DNA from: a virus
Direction: 5' to 3' (one strand)
Length of the DNA stretch: 64,000 bases
Virus record (IMG/VR): IMGVR_UViG_3300024999_000034
Location: 62,001 to 126,000 of that record
Shown here: positions 24,466 through 33,649 of the stretch, piece by piece
How positions within the stretch are numbered: position 1 is the stretch's first letter
Layout of the letters: each line of letters starts with the position of its first letter
Position numbers and translations under genes: made by a program
Notes under the pieces: generated by a model
Told to the model about the DNA's origin: nothing
What the model saw: the letters and a program-made list of their open reading frames with translations, nothing else
Database searches by the model: none

Positions 24466-24719
24466 ATGAATGAAAAAATTGCTATTCAAATAATCAAAAA
24501 CAATTATCCAGATAATTCAACTGTTTTTGGAGAAGCATTAGATTTAGCAATAAAAGCTTTAGAGAAACAAATACCTAAGAAACCAATAATGGAAAATGGA
24601 ATCCTGCTCGATGCCCTTCGTGTGATGAAGCATTGAGTGAAAGTGCAGGAGATGGTTATTATACACATTCTTATCATTTAAAGTTTTGTGAGTGTGGGCA
24701 AAAATTAGAGTGGAATTAA
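24466..24719 (+). pseudogene. Frameshifted zinc-ribbon protein
   Basis: The first frame (24466-24636) gives ALDLAIKALEKQIPKKP, a family hallmark, then runs into ILLDALRVMKH. A -1 shift near 24600 restores NPARCPSCDEALSES...FCECGQKLEWN, the zinc ribbon expected at the end of this common phage protein. A one-base deletion or a real frameshift explains it. The gene at 27054 ends in a similar ribbon. Confidence 0.65.
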
Positions 24720-24747
24720 AAATTATATTTAGAGGGAGGAATATTTT

Positions 24748-24945
24748 ATGAAAAGAATAAGAATTATTTCCAATAGTCCTCAAACTGAAAATTGTAGTGA
24801 TATTAGTAAGTATGTCGGACAAGAGTTTGATGTATATGAAGAAAATATATACGATAATCATATCAAAATGATTAAACCTAATGACCCAGACTATATTATT
24901 ACGATTTGGAATGAAGAATTTGAATTTGTTAAAATGTCTAACTAA
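24748..24945 (+). CDS. Hypothetical small protein
   Basis: 65 residues, beta-rich (RIRIISNSPQTENCSDISKY; DPDYIITIWNEEFEF), perhaps a small barrel. GAGGGAGG precedes the ATG. Confidence 0.55.
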   Translation: MKRIRIISNSPQTENCSDISKYVGQEFDVYEENIYDNHIKMIKPNDPDYIITIWNEEFEFVKMSN

Positions 24946-24993
24946 ATACTTTGAATGACTCATTTCAAAGGTATATTGAAAGGATGATGAATA

Positions 24994-25323
24994 ATGACAG
25001 GTTTAGAATTATTAAAAAATCAGATTGAAGCACTAAATACAACAGAGTTTTTAGTTTTAGTAGAAGAGGAATGTGCAAAAAGAAAAGTTGCTAGAGATAA
25101 TGTCAAAGGTGGCAATGACATTGAAATTAACAAAATCTATATGTTACTAACAGATCAGTTTTGGATGAGAGAAATTTTCGTAGTATTGTATAATGGTATG
25201 TATCAAGGATTTAAATTAACAGAGTTAGAAGCAAAAGAAGCAGTAATACATTTTAGTAGATATTGTTTTCCCAATAATGCTACTTATAAAAGAGAAATTG
25301 TAGATTTAAGAGATATTTATTAA
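24994..25323 (+). CDS. Hypothetical protein
   Basis: 109 residues, helical (LELLKNQIEALNTTEFLVLV). GAAAGGATGATG precedes. Unknown. Confidence 0.55.
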   Translation: MTGLELLKNQIEALNTTEFLVLVEEECAKRKVARDNVKGGNDIEINKIYMLLTDQFWMREIFVVLYNGMYQGFKLTELEAKEAVIHFSRYCFPNNATYKREIVDLRDIY

Positions 25324-25351
25324 TCAAATTATTTAGAAAAGATGATGTAAA

Positions 25352-25690
25352 ATGTCTAAATGTTTAAGATGTGGTCATTGCTGTAAAGATTATTTATGCT
25401 TTGTGCCAAAATATGAAACCAGTAATTTATCTCCTGAATTTTTGGAAACTATAGATGAAGATCGTCTAGATGATTATATAAATGAAAATATTGAAGAACA
25501 AGGAAGTGCTTGCAAATGGTTGACTGTAGACAAGTTAGGACTACATTCTTGTTTAGCGTATGATAGAAGGTCTAGTATGTGTAGAGATCATAATTCTTTG
25601 ATTGGAAAGTGTTTAATAGGAATTTCATATTGGAAAGACAAAGAGGATATTCCTGAAGAAATTAAGAGTATGCTAGGAGGTAGAATTTAA
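25352..25690 (+). CDS. YkgJ-type cysteine-cluster protein
   Basis: 112 residues. CLRCGHCC near the start, then CKWL, SCLAYDRRSSMCRDH: the CxxCxxCC...C...C pattern of the YkgJ family, which is proposed to bind zinc or an iron-sulfur cluster. The biochemical role is unsettled. Ends directly before the next ATG. Confidence 0.65.
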   Translation: MSKCLRCGHCCKDYLCFVPKYETSNLSPEFLETIDEDRLDDYINENIEEQGSACKWLTVDKLGLHSCLAYDRRSSMCRDHNSLIGKCLIGISYWKDKEDIPEEIKSMLGGRI

Positions 25691-25885
25691 ATGAAATTAA
25701 CCAAAGATAAATATGGTATAGATTGTTTTTCTATTATGGTTAATCAAGTAAGTGATATCGGAAAACAATGTGGCGTAGAAACAACTAATTATCTGGCGAG
25801 CGAATATGGTAATGAGCATTATTTGTTAAGAAATAAAGGCGTATTTGGTTGCATTGTGCTGAAAGAAAATTGCACTGTATTATAA
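25691..25885 (+). CDS. Hypothetical small protein
   Basis: 64 residues. The start immediately follows the upstream stop, with AGGAGG inside the end of the YkgJ-like gene. Unknown. Confidence 0.5.
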   Translation: MKLTKDKYGIDCFSIMVNQVSDIGKQCGVETTNYLASEYGNEHYLLRNKGVFGCIVLKENCTVL

Positions 25886-25906
25886 TTAAGAAAGAGGTAA
25901 TTAAAA

Positions 25907-26461
25907 ATGAAACTAATTAATATTGCAAACAAAATTGACAAATCCCAAAAGAACGAATCTCAAGTTGACACAATGGAATTTAGCAATGAACTCAACTATG
26001 AATTTGATTATGTAAATCAAGACAGACTTAAAGCTTATTGGATAGGTAATTGGTATTGCACAGACTCTTATGTAGGATATAGAATGTATTTCTTAGACGA
26101 TGAACCAGTAGCAGTATCCATGCAAACAGGTAGAAAAAATAATGAAGAATTTGAATGGTTTAGCAATGAATTGGCTCTAAAGGTTAGAGATTATTTAATT
26201 TCTCTTATGTCTGAAAATGAATTAAATATTGAATTATGTGACATCAATAGGGACATAGGAGATAGTTATCAAATTAATTTTAACTCTGAAATATTACATC
26301 CAGAAAGAGCAATTTATAATGGTGAACCAATTGAAATATTAGAACAAATCAAGGATAAAAATAATTGGGGAATTGGAACAGAATTAAGAATTAAACTCCT
26401 TAGCGGTGAAGAAAAAGTTGTAGATATTAAGGAAATAGATTTTGAGTTTAATTTGGTGTAA
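25907..26461 (+). CDS. Hypothetical protein
   Basis: 184 residues, beta-rich central part (YRMYFLDDEPVAVSMQTGRK) and a terminal strand pair (RIKLLSGEEKVVDIKEIDFE). AAAGAGG precedes. Resembles phage proteins of unknown role. Confidence 0.6.
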   Translation: MKLINIANKIDKSQKNESQVDTMEFSNELNYEFDYVNQDRLKAYWIGNWYCTDSYVGYRMYFLDDEPVAVSMQTGRKNNEEFEWFSNELALKVRDYLISLMSENELNIELCDINRDIGDSYQINFNSEILHPERAIYNGEPIEILEQIKDKNNWGIGTELRIKLLSGEEKVVDIKEIDFEFNLV

Positions 26462-26507
26462 GATATCAATTAATCCATAAACTAAAAATATAAAGGAGAA
26501 TTTAAAA

Positions 26508-26801
26508 ATGAATCAATTAAATAAACTATCCAAACAAGATATTCAAAATAAATATCTTAACAAACCAATACTCATTGTAGATGACGAAAATTCTAAGAAA
26601 TGGTATATTGTAAAAGATACTAATACTTCAATGCCTTTACATTTATTAGATGAAGAAGAGTCAGATTTATATGATCAAGATGAAAGCAATATAGAAGGCA
26701 TTGAAGTTGCAGGAGTAAATGGTAATGGATATTTAATGTGGATTTATTTTAGTCACAATGATGAGAAAAATGATGGTTGGAAAGCATTTGGATATGAGTA
26801 A
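26508..26801 (+). CDS. Hypothetical acidic protein
   Basis: 97 residues, very acidic centre (LDEEESDLYDQDESNIEGIE) and an aromatic end. AAAGGAG precedes. Acidic miniproteins of this kind can mimic DNA, but nothing specific shows it here. Confidence 0.55.
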   Translation: MNQLNKLSKQDIQNKYLNKPILIVDDENSKKWYIVKDTNTSMPLHLLDEEESDLYDQDESNIEGIEVAGVNGNGYLMWIYFSHNDEKNDGWKAFGYE

Positions 26802-26834
26802 TCTTATATTAGTTAGAAATGAGGAGGAAATATT

Positions 26835-27014
26835 ATGTTTTGTAATCACAAATGGAAATTACTTTCAACTCATACGTTTGATAGTGAATTGAAGAATGTT
26901 ACTGAGGCAAGAATGCAAACATCTCTTATGATGGAATTGACCAAAAGAGGAGTAATTACAGTTTCACAATGTGAAAAATGTGGAAAGATAGTACATTTAA
27001 AAACTATCCTATAG
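26835..27014 (+). CDS. Zinc-binding miniprotein
   Basis: 59 residues: CNHKW at the start and CEKCGKIVH near the end, a CxH...CxxC site bridged by a helix. GAGGAGG precedes ATG 26835. Confidence 0.55.
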   Translation: MFCNHKWKLLSTHTFDSELKNVTEARMQTSLMMELTKRGVITVSQCEKCGKIVHLKTIL

Positions 27015-27053
27015 TTTAAAATACTTATTTTATATGTTAGGAGGATTAAAACA

Positions 27054-27227
27054 ATGGATGAAAAAGAAATACCAAAAGCATTAAAATTATATCGAGGGAG
27101 AGATAAAAGAGATTGTGGTAGAGTTCATTGTCCTAATTGTGACCAGTTATTACCAGTAGGGAACGGAAAAATCTCGAATTGCCCGTTTTGTAACCAAAAA
27201 TTGGATTGGAATTTATTGATGAAATAA
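27054..27227 (+). CDS. Zinc-ribbon miniprotein
   Basis: 57 residues with CPNC and CPFCNQKLDW, closely similar to the C-terminus of the broken gene at 24466. TAGGAGG precedes. Probably a structural zinc site. Confidence 0.6.
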   Translation: MDEKEIPKALKLYRGRDKRDCGRVHCPNCDQLLPVGNGKISNCPFCNQKLDWNLLMK

Positions 27228-27256
27228 ATTATATAGAGGAAGGATGAGATTCAATT

Positions 27257-27492
27257 ATGTTTATTGTATATGAGATTACAGCAACAGCCCATTTTGCTTT
27301 TTCAATGAACAAAAAGTAAGACATAGAGAATTAATTAGTGATAATATTTTTATCACAGATAAATTCTTAAAGGATTGGGAGCAAAGAGTTATTCAAGCAA
27401 CAAAAGATAATATGAGAGAAGTTTTAAAATTAACTGATTTTAAAATTGAAGAACTTGCTGTGTTGGAATCTTTAGAGGAATTAAGAAAGTGA
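27257..27492 (+). pseudogene. Frameshifted small gene (T-run)
   Basis: ATG 27257 follows GAGGAAGGATGAG and reads FIVYEITATAHFAF, then stops at 27317. From the five-T run at 27298-27302 the -1 frame continues FNEQKVRHRELISDNIFITD for about 65 residues to 27492. One missing T, a real mutation, or slippage on TTT explains it. Confidence 0.6.
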
Positions 27493-27504
27493 GGGGAAAA
27501 TAAA

Positions 27505-27843
27505 ATGATTCATACATCCGAGATAATTGAAGTTTCTCAAGTAGATGATGGAGAATGGATAGCAAAAACTCATGTAACATTTTTCAGTTCAAAAGGTAAA
27601 CAAAATGAAGTGTTTGGAGATGTATCTACTTATTGCTCATTTAATTCAATTACAAAAGCAATAGATACATTGTTAGAAACCTTAAATGAATCAGGAGTAA
27701 TAATTAGAGAAAGTTTTACTTTGGCTTATACTTATATGGGCATTGAAGATCAAGAAAATCCACCTGTAAGTAAAAATTGGAAAGAGATTATTATTGGTGA
27801 AGTTGAATCTAGAGGTTGGGAAGCATTTGTAGAGGTTGAATAA
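27505..27843 (+). CDS. Hypothetical protein
   Basis: 112 residues, beta-rich (DDGEWIAKTHVTFFSSKGKQ) with a central helix. GAGGGGAA precedes. Last gene before a promoter. Confidence 0.55.
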   Translation: MIHTSEIIEVSQVDDGEWIAKTHVTFFSSKGKQNEVFGDVSTYCSFNSITKAIDTLLETLNESGVIIRESFTLAYTYMGIEDQENPPVSKNWKEIIIGEVESRGWEAFVEVE

Positions 27844-27903
27844 AAATTTATTTAAAACTATCGTAACACCATAATAAATATAAAAATAATATGTTTGTAC
27901 ATA

Positions 27904-27932
27904 TAGACAGAGATATTATTTTATGTTAAGAT
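27904..27932 (+). promoter_or_regulatory. Promoter of the ParB/kinase/helicase cassette
   Basis: TAGACA (27904-27909), 17-base spacer, TAAGAT (27927-27932), in a 124-base gap. It would transcribe 27968-31103 and perhaps the methyltransferase. Confidence 0.65.
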
Positions 27933-27967
27933 AAATACAAATAAAATAAAGAAATGAGGAATTAAAA

Positions 27968-28543
27968 ATGAATAAAGAAATCGTAAAAGCAAACCAAAAC
28001 ATCAGAGACACCTTTGTTAGTTCGCAAGAGGTAAAACTCTTAAATTTATCAGACATTACCTTGGTTGAGCCAATACATATTAATGCAAAATGTAATTTAT
28101 TTAAGAGAGTTAATAAATTAAGAAATAAAAATGTAACTCAACTTAATAAACCTATTATTGTCAAAGAAGAATCAGATGATAAATATTCTTTGGTCATGGG
28201 TTATAGCGGTTACATGGTAGCATCTTCCTTGGGACATACTAAAGTTCCATGTGTTATAATTAATGAGAAGCGAAAAGAATTAAGTAACAAATTAGGTTTT
28301 AAAAGTCCAAGACTTGCAACCGGATCAGATAAATTTATGCCAATTTATAAAATCATTGTCCCTAAAGAATTTAAATGGGTTAGAAAAGAAAAAGTTGACA
28401 AATGTATAGAATATTTTAAGCAGAACGGATGCTTTGACAAACCTGTAATCATTAAAAATAATGGACTATGCGTTGATGGATTTTCTAGATTAATGGCCGC
28501 TAAGAGATTGAATTTAAGTAAAGTTGCGGTTAAGATTGCATGA
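27968..28543 (+). CDS. ParB-like protein with two ParB/Srx-type modules
   Basis: 191 residues. Two segments resemble the ParB/sulfiredoxin fold. One is NKPIIVKEESDDKYSLVMGY...YMVASSLGHTKVPCVI. The other is KPVIIKNNGLCVDGFSRLMA...AKRLNLSKVAVKI. In ParB relatives this fold binds nucleotide or DNA. No partition role is implied without a ParA. The last 4 bases overlap the kinase-fold gene. Confidence 0.65.
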   Translation: MNKEIVKANQNIRDTFVSSQEVKLLNLSDITLVEPIHINAKCNLFKRVNKLRNKNVTQLNKPIIVKEESDDKYSLVMGYSGYMVASSLGHTKVPCVIINEKRKELSNKLGFKSPRLATGSDKFMPIYKIIVPKEFKWVRKEKVDKCIEYFKQNGCFDKPVIIKNNGLCVDGFSRLMAAKRLNLSKVAVKIA

Positions 28544-28968
28544 GCATGATTAAAATAGGCGAAGGATCTGGTAGGAAAGTTTATGATTTAGGAAATGGAT
28601 ATGTTTTAAAAGAACCATATAGTGAAACTGGATTGCAACAAAATGAAACTGAATTGCATGTTTACAATAATGCAATTCAGTTCAGAGAATATTTATGTCC
28701 AACTTTTAAAGGCAATGATCATTGTAACACAATGATAAAAGTAGATTTAATAACTTTAGAAGAGTTTAATCTAATAAAAACTAATCCTAAAATTATTGAA
28801 GTTTTGAGTTATCTATATGAAAATTTTGGTTTGAACGATGATATTAATCATTACAAATCATGGGGAAAACTTAATGGAAAATATGTTTTACTTGATTATG
28901 GATATACTAATGAATTATTTAATGAGATAATGTTTAAATATACAGGTGATATTCAATATCTAACTTGA
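28540..28968 (+). CDS. Small protein-kinase-fold protein
   Basis: 142 residues. A glycine-rich loop IGEGSGRKVYDLGNGYVLKE (6-25) with a candidate lysine K24 and a late LLDYG resembling the DFG region suggest a minimal kinase-like fold. The catalytic HRD loop is not visible, so it may be inactive or an adaptor. Coupled by ATGA overlap to the ParB-like gene. Confidence 0.55.
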   Translation: MSMIKIGEGSGRKVYDLGNGYVLKEPYSETGLQQNETELHVYNNAIQFREYLCPTFKGNDHCNTMIKVDLITLEEFNLIKTNPKIIEVLSYLYENFGLNDDINHYKSWGKLNGKYVLLDYGYTNELFNEIMFKYTGDIQYLT

Positions 28969-28998
28969 TTATATTAATTTTAAGGAGTGTTTACAAGA

Positions 28999-31103
28999 AT
29001 GAAAGACATTAAACTTTATCCACACAATCAAGAAACTTACGATAAGATCCAAACACTATGGAAAACTGAAAACAAAGTTTCAGCAGTTCAGGCCACCGGC
29101 ACAGGAAAATCATATCTGATACTAAAGTGTATCTATAATGATCCTGAAGCAAACAAGGTAGTTCTAGCACCTTCTAATTACATATTAGAGCAATTGATAA
29201 ATGAAGCAGGAGAAGAATTACCGAATACAAAAACTCTTACCTATTCTAAATTATCATATATGAGTGATACAGAAATAAAAGAGTTAAATATTGGATATAT
29301 TTTCCTTGATGAATTTCATAGATGCGGAGCAGAGCAATGGGGAGATGGAGTACAAAGATTATTAAATGCATTTCCAAATGCTAAAGTATTGGGAACATCT
29401 GCAACTCATATTAGATTTCTAGATAACGCAAGAAACATGGGAGAAGAATTATTCAATGGAAACATTGTTAATAATCTATCTCTTGCAGAAGCAATTGTAA
29501 AAAAGATATTACCTATGCCTAAATATATTTCTGCATTGTATACTTTTGACGATGAAGTTAATAATCTCAAAACGAAAGTAGAAAACAGTAAAAATGATGA
29601 AGAATCTAAAAAAGAAATGTTAAAAGAAATTGAAATAATGAAGAATAAATTAAACAAAAGCAAAGGCATTCCTAATATTCTAAAGAAACATTTGTCTAAA
29701 GACTATAGTGGAAAGTTTATTATTTTCTGTAAAGATAAAGTTCATTTGGATGAAATGAAAGAAACTGTTGTTGAATGGTTTATGAATGGTTTAAGCAATC
29801 AAAAGTCACAAAACAAGTAGATGTTTACACTATTTATAGTAATTATACAAATGGTGATATTGAAGTCAATGAATTTATAAATAATAAAAATCCTAAATCA
29901 ATTAAACTTTTATTTAGCATTGGAATGTTTAATGAAGGAATTCATATTGAGGACGTAACAGGGGTTATTTTATTAAGACCCACTACATCTCCTATTATTT
30001 ATTATCAACAAGTGGGTAGAGCTATGCAGGTTGGAAATGGTAATTCTCCCATTATATTTGATTTAGTAAATAATTTTAGTAATATGGGAGCAAAGAATTT
30101 TATTAGTGATTTGGAAAAACATGCCGAACGAGAGAATGATAAGCATAAAGATGATAGCGAAAATAATTGCATTGATGTTTCTGAATTTATTATTTTTGAT
30201 GAAATTATCGAAGCTACGGATTTGTTTACCACAATTGAAAATAATTTAATTGGAGATTGGGATGCGATGTATGAGGAAATAAAATATTTTTACAATGAAA
30301 ATGGGCATTGTAATGTTAATACAAAGACTGGTGGAAAATTAGGGAATTGGGTACATACACAGAGAAGGTGTTTTAAATTATTAGAACTAAAAGAAGAAAG
30401 AATTAAATTACTTAATGATATTAATTTTGCTTGGGAAATAAATGATAAAAATTGGTATGATAAAGCTTGGGAAGACACATTTAAATTATTATCAGAATAT
30501 TATAATATATATAATCATTTTCCGGCCAAAGGAGAGGTTTATAAGGAAAACATACTCGGAAATTGGATAATTCAACAGAGAAGATTCTTTAAACAAGGAG
30601 AATTGTCTTTTGATAAAGAAAATAAATTAAATTCCATAAATTTCATTTGGGATATGCACCAAGATAGACGAGAAGAAATAACTAATCGTATTTTAGATTT
30701 TAAACAAAAATATGGTCACTTAAATATTCCTGAAAATTATGTGATAAACGGTAATAAGTTGTTATCACAAGTATATGTCATAAGAAAAGGTTATAAAAAA
30801 GGTAATTTATCTAACGAAATAATTAATAAGTTAAATGGTGTTGGATTTGAATGGGATAATAAGGAACATCATAAAGATATATTTGAAAAATATCATCTAT
30901 ATAATGTTTTAAAAGAAAATAATACAGGTATTGTAGAGTTTTCTAAATTAATAGGAGTCCAGAGAACAAGTGTTGGGGCTTGGGTAAACAATAGAAGCGA
31001 TATACCTAAAAAATATATCTCTAAAATTTCCGAAATGTTTAATATTGAACCACAATTGCTTCAACCACAAAAAGGAGATAGATGTGTTAATAAAATAGCG
31101 TAA
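28999..31103 (+). pseudogene. Superfamily-2 helicase with HA repeats, split by an 11-bp duplication
   Basis: N-terminal frame (28999-29820): GTGKS (34-38), DEFH (104-107), TSAT (133-136). C-terminal frame (to 31103): motif VI QQVGRAMQVG, then three helicase-associated repeats (W...LG.W...QRR type) and an HTH-like tail. TGAATGGTTTA occurs twice in tandem at 29772-29793. Removing one copy joins the frames as VVEWFKQSKVT. As assembled, a full helicase cannot be made without a -1 shift. The downstream fragment has only an unsupported internal ATG at 29775. Confidence 0.85.
29772..29793 (+). repeat. 11-bp tandem duplication in the helicase gene
   Basis: Copy one 29772-29782, copy two 29783-29793, identical TGAATGGTTTA. 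The extra 11 bases change the reading frame; recombination or slippage could remove one copy and restore the gene. Confidence 0.9.
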
Positions 31104-31171
31104 ATTAAATTATCCCAATACAGCAAACCCTACTCCCACGCCACTTTCAAAATCTCAATACCCAATAAAAA

Positions 31172-31200
31172 TTGCATTTTAAATGATTATAAAATAATAT
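31172..31200 (+). promoter_or_regulatory. Possible promoter before the methyltransferase
   Basis: TTGCAT (31172-31177), 17 bases, TAATAT (31195-31200), 12 bases before ATG 31213. The transcript start would lie near or inside the ribosome site, so it is uncertain. Confidence 0.35.
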
Positions 31201-31212
31201 TGGAGGAATTAA

Positions 31213-31968
31213 ATGTTAGAATTAAATAAAGTATATAATGAAGACTGTATTGGCGAAAGAGGTATGTGTCTAATTAAAGATAAGTCAATAGACATGATTT
31301 TATGTGATTTGCCGTATGGTGTCACTGCAAGGAATAAATGGGATTCAATTATACCATTTGATAAACTTTGGAAACAATATGAGTGTATAATTAAGGATAA
31401 TGGAGCAATAGTATTATTTGCTAAATCTCCATTCGACAAGTCTTTAGCAATGAGTAATATAAATTTGTATAAATATGAATGGATATGGTACAAAAACAAA
31501 GTAACAGGACATTTAAATTCTAAAAAGATGCCTATGCAAGCTCATGAAAACATATTAGTGTTTTATAAAAAACTTCCTACATATAATCCTCAAATGAGCG
31601 AAGGACATAAACCTATGAACTATGCTGTCAACCATCACGAAAATATTAGTACATATGGAGATGGAAAGAAAACAAAAAATCAAGCAGGAACCACAAAGCG
31701 GTATCCTAAAACCATTCTCGAATTCAACGTAGTAAATCAAGATAGTCCTGAAAGAATCCACCCATCGCAAAAACCAGTTGAATTATGTGAATGGCTAGTA
31801 AATACATACACAAATGAAAATGATTTAGTTTTGGATAATTGTATGGGAAGTTTTACTACCGCAATAGCATGTATTAACACAAATAGAAATTATATTGGAT
31901 TTGAATTAGATGATGGGTATTATGATTTAGGGAATAAAAGATTAGAAAGTTTGATATATGTAAAGTGA
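31213..31968 (+). CDS. Beta-class DNA methyltransferase (DLPY)
   Basis: 251 residues. The catalytic DLPYG (32-36) comes before the S-adenosylmethionine site (DNCMGSFTTA, about 215-224), the beta-class order. SQKPVELCEWLV is the usual target-domain end. It modifies N6-adenine or N4-cytosine; the specificity cannot be read. The FxGxG is altered to MGSFT, as in several phage enzymes. Upstream TGGAGG. A promoter-hairpin composite follows. Confidence 0.8.
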   Translation: MLELNKVYNEDCIGERGMCLIKDKSIDMILCDLPYGVTARNKWDSIIPFDKLWKQYECIIKDNGAIVLFAKSPFDKSLAMSNINLYKYEWIWYKNKVTGHLNSKKMPMQAHENILVFYKKLPTYNPQMSEGHKPMNYAVNHHENISTYGDGKKTKNQAGTTKRYPKTILEFNVVNQDSPERIHPSQKPVELCEWLVNTYTNENDLVLDNCMGSFTTAIACINTNRNYIGFELDDGYYDLGNKRLESLIYVK

Positions 31969-31981
31969 AAAATAAATATCT

Positions 31982-32018
31982 TACACCCATTGCAATACGG
32001 ATGTAATGGGTGTATAAT
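31982..32018 (+). promoter_or_regulatory. Composite hairpin and TTGCAA promoter
   Basis: TACACCCATT (31982-31991) pairs with AATGGGTGTA (32005-32014). TTGCAA (31990-31995), 17 bases, TATAAT (32013-32018) lie within it. The same arrangement follows the methyltransferase at 60017. It could be an operator or a terminator-promoter switch. Confidence 0.65.
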
Positions 32019-32052
32019 TGGGATAAGAAGTAAATCAGAGGAGGAAGAATTT

Positions 32053-32358
32053 ATGTTAAATACAATTATCTTTGAGGTATTAGACGAAGTTTTAGATCGA
32101 AATGTTTTTAGTACAGATTGCCACTTTTCAAAATCACACGGAAGACATAAACTAGATTTAATGACAAGAAGGGCAATTTCCTATAAAGAATTTATTAAGG
32201 AAACAAAAAGCCTTGTATTAGAATATGACATCGCTAGTTATGATGAAGATTCCGATTTCTTTCAAATAAGTATTGACTTAACTGAAGAATCAATAAACAA
32301 ATTTATTGAACGAGCAAAACAATTATGTCTTTATGAATTCGAGAATATGAAGAAGTAA
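32053..32358 (+). CDS. Hypothetical acidic protein
   Basis: 101 residues (RNVFSTDCHFSKSHGRHKLD; IASYDEDSDFFQISIDL), alpha/beta. ATG 32053 follows GAGGAGGAAG, as part of the transcript from the promoter at 31990. Unknown. Confidence 0.6.
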   Translation: MLNTIIFEVLDEVLDRNVFSTDCHFSKSHGRHKLDLMTRRAISYKEFIKETKSLVLEYDIASYDEDSDFFQISIDLTEESINKFIERAKQLCLYEFENMKK

Positions 32359-32379
32359 AATTGAAGGAGGTAATCACAT

Positions 32380-32538
32380 ATGTTTGAAAGCAAAATCGAG
32401 GATTGGACTATTATGATTGAAAGTATTAAAAACAAGTTATCACTTATTGATAATCAAACAGACGAGATCAAAAAAGCACGAAAACAATTGTCTAATGCAA
32501 GTGACAATTTAATAAAGCACATTAGAAAAACAAAATAA
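32380..32538 (+). CDS. Hypothetical coiled-coil miniprotein
   Basis: 52 residues, wholly helical (EDWTIMIESIKNKLSLIDNQ then KKARKQLSNASDNLIK). GAAGGAGG precedes. Unknown. Confidence 0.55.
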   Translation: MFESKIEDWTIMIESIKNKLSLIDNQTDEIKKARKQLSNASDNLIKHIRKTK

Positions 32539-32554
32539 AGGAGTTTGATGTAAA

Positions 32555-32785
32555 ATGACACTCGCTAAAATGTTTTCGTTGTTTTCAAATGAAAAACTTA
32601 AAGAAGCGTTTGACGAATATCAAGAGCATGAAGAGACAGGGGTTATCAAAAACGGAATACTTAGAAGTATGGTAGATTTAATGTTGATGGAAGAAAATGA
32701 TATTAACCAAAATATTGCAGTATTAATGGAAAATGTAGAAGAAGGTCTATTGAAGGAGATAGCATCTAGATTCTATGATAAATAA
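32555..32785 (+). CDS. Hypothetical helical protein
   Basis: 76 residues, acidic, helical (SNEKLKEAFDEYQEHEETGV). AAAGGAG precedes. Unknown. Confidence 0.55.
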   Translation: MTLAKMFSLFSNEKLKEAFDEYQEHEETGVIKNGILRSMVDLMLMEENDINQNIAVLMENVEEGLLKEIASRFYDK

Positions 32786-32800
32786 AGGAGCGTGTAAATA

Positions 32801-33244
32801 ATGATTGTAAACCAAAAAGTATTAAATGGTAAATTAGAAATTACTTTAACATTAGATGAAAATGATATTAAAGTAATGAAGCTGATTAAGTCTAAGAGTA
32901 GATTAGAAATCACTTCTTGTTGTAGAACCGATGAAGAATGGGAAATGCTTGAGCCAGTGGATAACTTGGAAAAATATAGTTTAATTGAAGACCGATTGAG
33001 TATTAGCAAATATGAATTGACCAAATTAGGACGCAGAATGCTTGATAAAATGAATCCTTATATTTGTCCTAATTGTGGAACAGAATGGGAACAAAACGAC
33101 GGAGATTTAATATCTAAAGAACATATGTCAGATTTTTGGATTTGGCTTTGTCGCTATTCTTTTTCAATGTCCGAGTATAAAGACTGTCCATCATGTAATA
33201 ATTCTGAAAATGATTGGGAATTGATTGATAATAGGAGTGAATAA
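32801..33244 (+). CDS. Zinc-ribbon protein with winged-helix-like start
   Basis: 147 residues. Residues 20-85 have a helical pattern with LSISKYELTKLGRRML that resembles a winged helix. CPNCGTEW and CPSCNNSENDW form a zinc ribbon. It may be a regulator; tentative. AAAGGAG precedes. Confidence 0.5.
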   Translation: MIVNQKVLNGKLEITLTLDENDIKVMKLIKSKSRLEITSCCRTDEEWEMLEPVDNLEKYSLIEDRLSISKYELTKLGRRMLDKMNPYICPNCGTEWEQNDGDLISKEHMSDFWIWLCRYSFSMSEYKDCPSCNNSENDWELIDNRSE

Positions 33245-33246
33245 AT

Positions 33247-33447
33247 ATGATGAATTTTGAAGAAATCTATTATTACGATTATGAAAATGAACCAATTGGT
33301 GGAGGGAATCCATATAAAAGATGTGTATATTGTAAAATTTCTGCTCCTCAAATTAATGGGAGATTATCTGGTCATGCAGAATGGTGTGAATATAGAATAA
33401 AGATGGAGGAAGAGATTAGATTAAAAACAAGGACAACTAATGATTGA
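33247..33447 (+). CDS. Zinc-finger miniprotein (CVYC...HAEWCEYR)
   Basis: 66 residues. CVYCKISAPQINGRLSGHAE and WCEYR give a CxxC...HxxxC site, a pattern seen in other phage miniproteins. Two ATGs are adjacent (33247, 33250). Confidence 0.6.
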   Translation: MMNFEEIYYYDYENEPIGGGNPYKRCVYCKISAPQINGRLSGHAEWCEYRIKMEEEIRLKTRTTND

Positions 33448-33460
33448 GGAGGAATTTAAT

Positions 33461-33649
33461 ATGGATTTTATAAATACATGTATTCTTAATATGTTTTGTC
33501 AAAATAATTGTGTTAATTATAATCAAGGATGCAAGGGGTTCTTTGAGCAAGAAGACAAATGCAGTGCATACATGTTTATAAAGTGGTTACGTGAGAATGG
33601 TCAAAATATTGGCGATTTAATTAAACAAACAAGGAATAAACAAGAATAA
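33461..33649 (+). CDS. Cysteine-rich miniprotein
   Basis: 62 residues with C, C, C, C spacing (TCILNMFCQNNCVNYNQGC, KCSAY) and an Arg-rich end. A member of the recurring Cys-rich set. TGAGGAGG precedes ATG 33461. Confidence 0.55.
   Translation: MDFINTCILNMFCQNNCVNYNQGCKGFFEQEDKCSAYMFIKWLRENGQNIGDLIKQTRNKQE

Noticed and set aside
27968-28543. Plasmid partition locus
   Set aside because: ParB-like modules are present but there is no ParA-type ATPase or centromere-like repeat nearby.
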